DNA from: M55B165 sp051744245
GTDB taxonomy: Bacteria; Actinomycetota; Humimicrobiia; Humimicrobiales; Humimicrobiaceae
Direction: 5' to 3'
Assembly (NCBI GenBank): GCA_051744245.1
Contig: JBNJCV010000074.1
Location: 1 to 7,686, forward strand
DNA length: 7,686 nucleotides
Part shown: positions 1 through 5,442 of the stretch, one piece after another
Position numbering within the stretch: the stretch's first letter is position 1
How the letters are laid out: each line of letters begins with the position of its first letter
Translations under genes and position numbers: made by a program
Notes under the pieces: model-generated
Databases searched by the model: none
What the model saw: the letters and a program-made list of their open reading frames with translations, nothing else
Told to the model about the DNA's origin: nothing

Positions 1-16
1 ATAATGGAAATGGGAA

Positions 17-44
17 TTGACATTAACTTTTATTTATATATAAT
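17..44 (+). promoter_or_regulatory. Consensus sigma-70 type promoter of the trp operon
   Basis: TTGACA at 17-22 and TATAAT at 39-44 both match the housekeeping consensus exactly, with a 16-base spacer (17 is optimal). The predicted transcription start is about 50-52, giving a leader of roughly 230 bases before trpE. No other convincing promoter lies between here and trpE. A promoter this close to consensus would normally be strong and would need downstream control, which fits the structured leader that follows. No start site is proven. Confidence 0.75.
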
Positions 45-69
45 TTTTCAAAAAGTAACAAAAATTATA
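39..69. repeat. AT-only inverted repeat overlapping the -10 box
   Basis: TATAATTTTT at 39-48 is the exact reverse complement of AAAAATTATA at 60-69, an 11-base gap apart. The left arm contains the -10 hexamer and the right arm lies just downstream of the predicted start. The position would suit a repressor operator. Because the arms are pure A/T in an AT-rich leader, chance is a serious alternative. It does not resemble the Escherichia coli TrpR operator. Confidence 0.25.
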
Positions 70-72
70 AAA

Positions 73-165
73 ATGGAATTAAACTCCGGAAATTACATAG
101 ACACTTCTAAAAGTCTTTTTAGCAAGATATGCTTGCTGAAGGATAACACCTGCTGGCGTAGTTAA
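73..165 (+). CDS. Possible 30-residue trp leader peptide
   Basis: An ATG at 73 opens a 30-codon frame ending at TAA 163-165. It begins MELNSGNY and ends DNTCWRS. The only Trp codon, TGG at 154-156, is codon 28, just before the stop, and lies inside the 5' arm of the leader hairpin at 153-182. That placement is typical of attenuator leader peptides. Weak points: no Shine-Dalgarno sequence precedes ATG 73, which would lie only about 22 bases from the predicted RNA start, and there is one Trp codon rather than a run. An in-frame TTG at 133 is an alternative start, also without a good ribosome binding site. The frame could be fortuitous. Confidence 0.4.
   Translation: MELNSGNYIDTSKSLFSKICLLKDNTCWRS
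118..140 (+). promoter_or_regulatory. Leader RNA hairpin upstream of the Trp codon
   Basis: AGCAAG at 121-126 pairs perfectly with CTTGCT at 132-137 around the five-base loop ATATG. The stem extends outward by a U-G and two U-A pairs (118-120 with 138-140), making nine pairs. It lies inside the possible leader frame, 14 bases before the Trp codon. It could act as a polymerase pause site that synchronises a leading ribosome, or as part of a larger fold. It has no T-run after it, so it is not a terminator. Confidence 0.5.
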
Positions 166-276
166 TAATTAGCTATTGCCAGTGTTTGGCCTTATTTAAA
201 GAATTTATTTGTTTATACATAACAACCTTGCTCCAAACATTGGTATTTACTTTTTGTTATCAAAATCATTGGAGTA
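153..276 (+). promoter_or_regulatory. Candidate trp attenuator controlling the trpE ribosome binding site
   Basis: Three competing pairings are visible. Segment 1:2 pairs 153-165 with 169-182 (13 pairs, two of them G-U, one bulged base at 176, three-base loop); its 5' arm contains the TGG codon. Segment 2:3 pairs 177-189 with 233-245 (13 uninterrupted pairs, two G-U). Segment 3:4 pairs 229-236 with 269-276 (eight pairs, one G-U), burying TTGGAG, the trpE Shine-Dalgarno site. Segments 1:2 and 2:3 share bases, as do 2:3 and 3:4. Inferred logic: a ribosome stalled at the Trp codon opens 1:2, so 2:3 forms and the trpE site is free; with ample Trp, 1:2 and 3:4 form and trpE translation is low. No T-tract follows 3:4, so initiation control is likelier than termination. 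Folding was done by eye. Confidence 0.5.
269..274 (+). promoter_or_regulatory. trpE ribosome binding site, potentially sequestered
   Basis: TTGGAG with its GGAG core at 271-274 lies five bases before the trpE ATG at 280, and fixes that start. CTCCAA at 231-236 is its exact reverse complement, so the site can be masked in the leader RNA. The neighbouring sequence CATTGG occurs at 238-243 and again at 267-272, so the same masking strand can pair locally (CCAA 233-236 with TTGG 240-243) or with the ribosome binding site. Confidence 0.7.
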
Positions 277-279
277 TTT

Positions 280-1785
280 ATGTTTAACCTAAATGAAAAA
301 CAATATAAAAAATTAAGAAATAAGTATAGTTTAATACCCCTTTGCAGGGAATACATGGTGGATACAGAAACCCCTGCCTCCCTGTTTTTAAAAATTAAAA
401 AATCCAGGAATAATATTTTCCTGCTGGAAAGTATAGAAGGCCTTAAGGGCCTTTCCAGGTATTCAATAATAGGGGTGGATTTCAGCCATGCGATAGAATT
501 TAGCAGTGGAACCTTCTGTATTGAAGAAAAAGGGGGGAATAAACACATTACACAAACCAGGGAGCCATTAAAAAGCCTTAAAGAGTTTATGGATAATATT
601 TCTGTATACAAGGATAGCAGTCTCTCCCATTTTGTAGGCGGGGCGGTAGGCTATTTAAGCTATGACCTGGTAAATTATTTTGAAAGTATACCACTGCCCC
701 AGGCAAGTCCAAAGTATCCGGAGATGCTGTTTTACCTAACCGAAACCATAGTAGTTTTTGACCATTTCCTGAATATCATGAAAATTATCTCCACCGCAAG
801 CAGGGGCAGCCCAGAAGCTTCTTATGAGGCGTCTGCCGATAATATTCAAAGGCTTGAAGATATCATATTTAATACCAGGAATATTTCTAATGGGAAAAAT
901 ATTATTAGTGCCGACAGAGCCCCTAAAGTGGAAGGGTTTGAATCCAATTTTACCCGTAATAATTTTATAAGCTCAGTAAAAAAAGCCAAAAAATATATAA
1001 CCTCTGGCGATACTTTTCAGATAGTGCTTTCACAAAAATTCAGCATCAACACCGATATCGATCCATTCAGTATTTACAGAGGGCTTAGGACCACTAACCC
1101 TTCGCCATACATGTATTTTCTGGATTTTGGAGAATTTAAAATTATAGGTTCTTCCCCTGAACCCCTTATAAAAATAAAGGATGGGCATGTTTTAACCTGC
1201 CCTATAGCGGGGACCAGGAAAAGGGGAGAAAATGATGAAGAAGATAAAGCACTGGTTGAGGATCTGCTGGCTGACAAAAAAGAAAAAGCTGAACATAACA
1301 TGCTGGTAGATCTGGCCAGAAATGATCTGGGCAGGGTGTGCAGCTATGGCTCGGTAAAGCTAAAAAGTTACATGGATATTGAAAAATATTCCCATGTCAT
1401 CCACCTGGTATCAAGGGTAGAGGGGAAGCTATCAAAGGACAGGTCAATATACGATGCTCTGATGAGTGTTTTTCCGGCTGGCACGCTAACTGGGGCGCCA
1501 AAGGTAAGGGCAATGCAGATAATAAGTGAGCTTGAGCCCGAGAGGAGGGGCCCTTACGGGGGCGCAGTTGGCTATTTTGGCTATGACGGTAGTTTGGATA
1601 GCTGTATTACTATAAGGACTGCAATAATGAATTCTAATAAAATTTATATCCAGGCAGGCGCGGGCATTGTTTTTGACTCTGTGGCTGAACATGAATACCA
1701 GGAAACAATTAATAAGGCAAATGCTCTTTTTAAGGCAATAACGCTTGCTAAAGGAGGGGAAAATGTTACCAGGAATAATAGATAA
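280..1785 (+). CDS. trpE: Anthranilate synthase component I
   Basis: TrpE converts chorismate plus ammonia to anthranilate and pyruvate, the first committed step of tryptophan synthesis, in the cytoplasm. The 501 residues match the usual bacterial length. The N-terminal domain has the feedback-inhibition motif LLES (48-51), and NPSPYM (273-278) completes the expected Trp pocket, so the enzyme is probably inhibited by tryptophan. The chorismate-binding domain shows GDTFQ (243-247), PIAGTR (308-313), EHNMLVDLARND (338-349, Mg2+ region), H375 in VIHLVSRVEG, and GTLTGAPK (401-408). PIAGT with Ala, rather than the PIKGT Lys of PabB, separates it from aminodeoxychorismate synthase. There is no fused glutaminase and no trpG beside it. 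It contains no Trp residue. The ATG at 280 is supported by GGAG at 271-274. The last 23 bases overlap trpD. Confidence 0.97.
   Translation: MFNLNEKQYKKLRNKYSLIPLCREYMVDTETPASLFLKIKKSRNNIFLLESIEGLKGLSRYSIIGVDFSHAIEFSSGTFCIEEKGGNKHITQTREPLKSLKEFMDNISVYKDSSLSHFVGGAVGYLSYDLVNYFESIPLPQASPKYPEMLFYLTETIVVFDHFLNIMKIISTASRGSPEASYEASADNIQRLEDIIFNTRNISNGKNIISADRAPKVEGFESNFTRNNFISSVKKAKKYITSGDTFQIVLSQKFSINTDIDPFSIYRGLRTTNPSPYMYFLDFGEFKIIGSSPEPLIKIKDGHVLTCPIAGTRKRGENDEEDKALVEDLLADKKEKAEHNMLVDLARNDLGRVCSYGSVKLKSYMDIEKYSHVIHLVSRVEGKLSKDRSIYDALMSVFPAGTLTGAPKVRAMQIISELEPERRGPYGGAVGYFGYDGSLDSCITIRTAIMNSNKIYIQAGAGIVFDSVAEHEYQETINKANALFKAITLAKGGENVTRNNR
1752..1757 (+). promoter_or_regulatory. Ribosome binding site deciding the trpD start
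   Basis: AGGAGG, within AAGGAGGGG, lies inside the end of trpE, five bases before ATG 1763. It rules out the upstream in-frame TTG at 1745, which would lie before the site. This is the strongest ribosome binding site in the window and may let trpD be translated partly independently of trpE. Confidence 0.85.
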
Positions 1786-2779
1786 ATTATTAGACTTTAA
1801 AAATCTTAGTTTGCTTGAATCCTATAAAGCTATGAAATACATAATCAGCGGCAAAGCCAATGATTGCCAGATTGCCTCTTTTCTTACTGCCCTAAAAATG
1901 AAGGGTGAAACTATTGAAGAGATAAGCGGGTTTTCTAAGGCTATGCTGGAGGTAGCAACTAAATACAAGTTAAGCCATAAGGTAATTGTGGATACTTGCG
2001 GTACAGGGGGAGATGGCAAGAATACATTCAATATCTCCACTACTGCTGCATTTATTGCTGCCGGAGCCGGGGTAATAATTGCCAAGCATGGAAACCGCGG
2101 GGTTTCAAGTTTAAGCGGTAGTGCAGACGTATTAGAAGAATTGGGGATTAAAATAAGTATTGAACCCGGTGATGTGGTAAACTGTATTGAAAAACTGGGA
2201 ATTGGCTTCATTTATGCTAGGGATGCGCATAAGGCAATGAAAAATGTAGCTAAAGCAAGAAGAGATTTAGGTATGCAGACAGTATTTAATATACTTGGCC
2301 CCATTACCAACCCTGCTATGGCTACCGGTAGAGTGCTAGGGGTTTTTGATAGAAAGCTAATGGAAAAAATGACCTATTCTTTAAAAGAATTGGGAATAAA
2401 CCGGGCTTTGGTTGTTTATGGTCTTGAAACCCTGGATGAAATTTCTGTATCCGGCGACACTCTGGTATCTGACCTGAATGCCGGCGAGGTTAAAAAATAT
2501 ACCATAAATCCCAAGGATTTTGGATTCAGCTTATTTCCATTAAAAGAACTTACGGGGGGAAGCCCAAAAGAGAATGCGGAGATCATTTTAGAGATCCTTT
2601 CAGGAAAAGAAAAGGGAGCTAAAAGGATAGCCTCCATACTCAATGCTTCTGCAGCCATAATTGCAGGAGAGAGGGCAAAAAATTTCCCCCAAGCCATTAG
2701 ATTGGCAGAAGAATCTATAGATAGGGGCATGGCTTTGGAAAAATTGAATAAATTAATAGAAATGACAAATAAATGTTAA
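1763..2779 (+). CDS. trpD: Anthranilate phosphoribosyltransferase
   Basis: TrpD transfers 5-phosphoribosyl from PRPP to anthranilate, giving N-(5'-phosphoribosyl)anthranilate, the substrate of TrpF. The 338 residues match a stand-alone TrpD, with no N-terminal TrpG domain as in enterobacterial TrpGD fusions. Motifs seen: DTCGTGGDG (77-85, PRPP loop) followed by TFNIST; KHGNR (108-112); GSADVLEELG (119-128); RRDLGMQTVFNILGPITNP (166-184); LDEIS (224-228, Mg2+ site); LNASAA (293-298). The anthranilate-site segment reads YARDAHKAMK (151-160), where many homologues have a FAP-type sequence; the His and AMK are kept. ATG 1763 was chosen for its AGGAGG site. The start overlaps trpE by 23 bases and the end overlaps trpC by 7. 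The protein has no Trp residue. Confidence 0.97.
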   Translation: MLPGIIDKLLDFKNLSLLESYKAMKYIISGKANDCQIASFLTALKMKGETIEEISGFSKAMLEVATKYKLSHKVIVDTCGTGGDGKNTFNISTTAAFIAAGAGVIIAKHGNRGVSSLSGSADVLEELGIKISIEPGDVVNCIEKLGIGFIYARDAHKAMKNVAKARRDLGMQTVFNILGPITNPAMATGRVLGVFDRKLMEKMTYSLKELGINRALVVYGLETLDEISVSGDTLVSDLNAGEVKKYTINPKDFGFSLFPLKELTGGSPKENAEIILEILSGKEKGAKRIASILNASAAIIAGERAKNFPQAIRLAEESIDRGMALEKLNKLIEMTNKC

Positions 2780-3579
2780 CAGGTGAAAGGGAGAATTTGG
2801 AATATTTAAAAAACATATTAGTAAGCAAGAAAAAACAACGCCCTAACTTAAAATACAAGAGAGTAAAATCCAGTAATTCTAATTTTTTAAAAAATTTTGA
2901 AAAAGGGAAAATAAATATTATTGCAGAAATAAAGAATGCTTCTCCCTCTAAAGGAGTTTTAAACCATTTTGAGGTTAAAAAAATAGCTTCGGCTTACAAT
3001 AAGTTCCAGTGTTTTATTAAAGGTATTTCTGTGCTTACTGAACCTCTTTATTTTAAAGGAAGCATTGATAATATAAAGAAGGTAAAAGAAGTCACCGATA
3101 TTCCAATTTTAAGGAAAGACTTTATTATTTATCCAGAACAAGTTTATGAAAGCGCAAATCATGGGGCTGATTGCATCCTTCTGATAGCTTCGCTGATGAG
3201 CAAGAAAAAATTAAAAGCTTTATATAACCTTGCAAAAGAACTTGGCTTGGATGTTATGGTAGAGGCCCATAATTTGGATGAATTTCAAAAAGCTTTAGAC
3301 ATGGGAGCAAATATAATTGGCATAAATAACAGGAATTTAAAAGATCTCCAAATCGAGAAAGAAAATTCAGTAAATATAATAGATAAAGTTGAAAACAGCA
3401 AACTACAGGATGTAAACATTATTTGTGAAAGTGGAATTGAGCATACAAAACATATTTTAGAGATGCAGCGCCAGGGAATTTGCAATTTCCTTATAGGCAC
3501 TTATTTTATGAGGGCTAAAAGTGTAATAACTACCCTATCATATCTGGAACTGGCTTTGAACAAGGAAGGATTGATATAG
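2773..3579 (+). CDS. trpC: Indole-3-glycerol phosphate synthase
   Basis: TrpC closes the indole ring, turning 1-(2-carboxyphenylamino)-1-deoxyribulose 5-phosphate into indole-3-glycerol phosphate with loss of CO2 and water. It is a single-domain (beta/alpha)8 barrel of 268 residues, not the TrpC-TrpF fusion of enterobacteria. Active-site motifs: IIAEIKNASPSKG (49-61, E52 and K54), SVLTEPLYFKGS (86-97), ILRKDF (112-117, K115), VEAHN (163-167, E164), GINNRNL (183-189), ESGI (219-222). The phosphate-loop segment reads LIGTYFMR (240-247) where LIGESLMR is usual. ATG 2773 sits in ATGTTAA, overlapping the trpD stop, but lacks a good Shine-Dalgarno site. A TTG at 2797 behind AGGGAG (2788-2793, three-base spacing) would give 260 residues, also normal for the family; the exact start is unsure. 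The gene is AT-richer and more Lys/Asn-rich than its neighbours and encodes no Trp. Confidence 0.95.
   Translation: MLTGERENLEYLKNILVSKKKQRPNLKYKRVKSSNSNFLKNFEKGKINIIAEIKNASPSKGVLNHFEVKKIASAYNKFQCFIKGISVLTEPLYFKGSIDNIKKVKEVTDIPILRKDFIIYPEQVYESANHGADCILLIASLMSKKKLKALYNLAKELGLDVMVEAHNLDEFQKALDMGANIIGINNRNLKDLQIEKENSVNIIDKVENSKLQDVNIICESGIEHTKHILEMQRQGICNFLIGTYFMRAKSVITTLSYLELALNKEGLI
3562..3570 (+). promoter_or_regulatory. Ribosome binding site for the GTG start of trpF
   Basis: AAGGAAGGA lies at the end of trpC with nine bases to GTG 3580. It supports the GTG, which abuts the trpC stop codon (TAG-GTG). The nearby ATG at 3585 is out of frame. Confidence 0.7.
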
Positions 3580-4239
3580 GTGGTATGGATTAAGGTATGT
3601 GGAATTACTAAAAGAGAAGATGCTTTGGCTATTTCAGATTTTCATCCTGATGGTTTAGGTTTTGTATTTTATCCAAAAAGTAAAAGATATATAAGCCTTG
3701 ACAAAGCTGGGGGCATAATCAGTAGCATCAGAAAGAAATACAGGGAAGAATCTCCAGGAATGGTAGGAGTATTTGTAAATGATAGTCTTGGTTTTATAAG
3801 GAAAGCCAGCCTAAAGTTGGGGTTGGATTATCTGCAGTTTTCGGGGGATGAAGATCTAGGATACCTGCAGGAAGTAAAAAAAGATACTGGCAAGAAAATA
3901 ATTAAATCTGTAAGGGTTGAGACAAACCAGGATATATTAAGTCAAATAAAATATTTTAGGAAAACAGCAGACTATATTTTGCTTGATAGCTGGACCGGGC
4001 AAGACTATGGCGGTTCAGGGATAAGGTTTGACTGGGAACTGGCAAAGGACTGCATGGATTACCTGCCAGTTATTTTGGCAGGGGGGCTAGGTCAGGAAAA
4101 TATTTCTGAGGCAATTATAAAATTACAGCCGTTTGGTGTTGATGCTTCATCAAGGCTTGAAAGTGCCCCTGGCAAAAAAGATATAATGACAGTTAGGGAG
4201 TTCATAAGTAAGGCAAGAACTGTAGAAAGGCAAACGTAG
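3580..4239 (+). CDS. trpF: Phosphoribosylanthranilate isomerase
   Basis: TrpF performs the Amadori rearrangement of N-(5'-phosphoribosyl)anthranilate to the open-chain ribulose compound used by TrpC. It is a 219-residue (beta/alpha)8 barrel of usual length. Seen: IKVCGIT (4-10) with the catalytic base Cys7; DGLGFVFYPKSKRYIS (24-39); VGVFVN (62-67); ILLDSWTG with the likely catalytic acid Asp136; GGSG (144-147) then FDW; ILAGGL (165-170); and a C-terminal phosphate-site segment, GVDASSRLE (186-194). Two segments differ from the best-known versions: LQFSGDE (85-91) has Ser88 where many have His (LQLHG), and SSRLE replaces SSGVE. The catalytic Cys and Asp are intact, so it should be active. It starts with GTG directly after the trpC stop and ends abutting trpB (TAG-ATG). 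Confidence 0.95.
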   Translation: MVWIKVCGITKREDALAISDFHPDGLGFVFYPKSKRYISLDKAGGIISSIRKKYREESPGMVGVFVNDSLGFIRKASLKLGLDYLQFSGDEDLGYLQEVKKDTGKKIIKSVRVETNQDILSQIKYFRKTADYILLDSWTGQDYGGSGIRFDWELAKDCMDYLPVILAGGLGQENISEAIIKLQPFGVDASSRLESAPGKKDIMTVREFISKARTVERQT

Positions 4240-5442
4240 ATGGTGAAAAATAAAAAAGGTTATTTCGGAAAATATGGGGGGATGTTTGTCCCCGAAATAT
4301 TGGTGGATGCTTTAAAGCAGCTGGAAAAAAACTATCATAAATTTAAACAGGATAAAAGTTTTAAAAAAGAGTTAAAGGACCTGCTAAAAAATTATGCGGG
4401 ACGGCCGACCCCCTTATATTTTGCAGAAAACTTAACTGATTTCATAGGAGGCGCAAAAATATACCTCAAGAGGGAAGACCTATGCCATCTGGGAGCCCAT
4501 AAAATAAATAATACATTAGGGCAGGTGTTGCTAGCAAAAAAAATGGACAAGAAAAAAATAATTGCTGAAACTGGCGCTGGCCAACATGGGGTATCAACTG
4601 CCGCCTGTGCGGCGCTTTTGGGATTTGACTGTAAAATTTTTATGGGCAAAATTGATATAAAAAGGCAGAAGCCTAATGTAAGGAGGATGGAGCTTCTGGG
4701 CTCAGAAGTAGTGAAAGTAACCTCAGGTAGCATGACCTTAAAAGATGCTTGCAATGAAGCCTTAAGGTATTGGGTCTCTAATATTGATGATACTTATTAT
4801 GTTCTCGGATCTGTGGTAGGTCCCCACCCTTATCCTACTATGGTAAGGGATTTTCAGACTGTAATAGGAAAAGAGCTTAAAAAACAGCTTAAAAAAGAAG
4901 GCATAAATCCCGACTACCTGGTTGCCTGTGTAGGAGGAGGAAGCAATTCAATAGGCATGTTCTATCCCTTTATAGGCAATAGCAGAATAAATATGGTGGG
5001 CGTTGAAGCCGGAGGAAAAGGTATAAATACTAAAAAACATGGAGCTTCGATTTCGGGAGCTAAAGAAGGTGTTTTTCACGGATCTTTAAGTTATGTTTTA
5101 CAAGACAGTTTTGGCCAGATAAGGGAAGCCTATTCTATTTCTGCGGGACTGGATTACCCTGGGGTGGGACCTGAGCATGCCTATCTTGCGGAATCAAATA
5201 AAGTAAGTTATGTAAACGTCTCGGATAAGGAAGCGCTTGAAGGTTTTAAGTTGCTCTCAGAAAAAGAGGGCATAATTCCTGCCCTCGAAAGCAGCCATGC
5301 GCTGGCATACGCAGCTAAGATTGCTGGAAAGATGGAGAAGGATAAAATTATTATTGTCAACCTGTCCGGAAGGGGAGACAAAGACATAGACAGTGTATAT
5401 AAAGAAGTAAATAAAGGAAGGAAAAAAATTGGAAGGCAGTAA
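4240..5442 (+). CDS. trpB: Tryptophan synthase beta subunit
   Basis: TrpB condenses indole, channelled from TrpA, with L-serine to give L-tryptophan, using pyridoxal phosphate, in an alpha2-beta2 complex. The 400 residues and the sequence match the main TrpB1 class that partners TrpA. Seen: GRPTPLY (54-60); KREDLCHLGAHKINN (77-91) with the PLP-binding Lys88; AETGAGQHG (109-117) with catalytic Glu110; GGGSN (232-236), the PLP phosphate site; AGLDYPGVGPEH (302-313) with Asp305; and SGRGDKD (376-382) with Ser376 near the PLP ring nitrogen. No key residue is missing. The ATG at 4240 abuts the trpF stop, with AGAAAGG at 4224-4230 as the probable ribosome binding site. The last 14 bases overlap trpA. 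Confidence 0.98.
   Translation: MVKNKKGYFGKYGGMFVPEILVDALKQLEKNYHKFKQDKSFKKELKDLLKNYAGRPTPLYFAENLTDFIGGAKIYLKREDLCHLGAHKINNTLGQVLLAKKMDKKKIIAETGAGQHGVSTAACAALLGFDCKIFMGKIDIKRQKPNVRRMELLGSEVVKVTSGSMTLKDACNEALRYWVSNIDDTYYVLGSVVGPHPYPTMVRDFQTVIGKELKKQLKKEGINPDYLVACVGGGSNSIGMFYPFIGNSRINMVGVEAGGKGINTKKHGASISGAKEGVFHGSLSYVLQDSFGQIREAYSISAGLDYPGVGPEHAYLAESNKVSYVNVSDKEALEGFKLLSEKEGIIPALESSHALAYAAKIAGKMEKDKIIIVNLSGRGDKDIDSVYKEVNKGRKKIGRQ
5414..5421 (+). promoter_or_regulatory. Ribosome binding site deciding the TTG start of trpA
   Basis: AAGGAAGG lies within the end of trpB, seven bases before TTG 5429. Conserved TrpA sequence begins about 10 codons later, and no in-frame ATG or GTG lies between, so the TTG is the best start. 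Confidence 0.8.

Noticed and set aside
233..256. Intrinsic terminator (CCAA-ACA-TTGG followed by TATTTACTTTTTG)
   Set aside because: The stem has only four pairs and the T-run is interrupted and distant. It is too weak for a terminator, which is why translational control is preferred.
219..260. ATAACAA (219-225) pairing with TTGTTAT (254-260)
   Set aside because: A perfect seven-pair match, but AT-rich and not followed by a T-run. It would cross the 3:4 stem. It may be a minor alternative fold, so it is not listed as a feature.
51..279. T-box riboswitch in the trp leader
   Set aside because: No GGTGGNACCGCG-like antiterminator core, no stem I specifier architecture and no terminator before trpE. 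The TGG at 154 lies in a simple hairpin.
51..279. TRAP binding site
   Set aside because: There is no series of GAG/TAG triplets spaced by two or three bases.
213..611. Reverse-strand open frame of 132 codons across the leader and trpE start, and the other reverse-strand frames in the operon
   Set aside because: They lie opposite conserved trp genes, show no recognisable domains and have no supporting ribosome binding site or promoter that I can see.
1745..1762. Upstream TTG start for trpD
   Set aside because: It lies before the AGGAGG site and would add six residues encoded by the site itself. ATG 1763 is correctly spaced.
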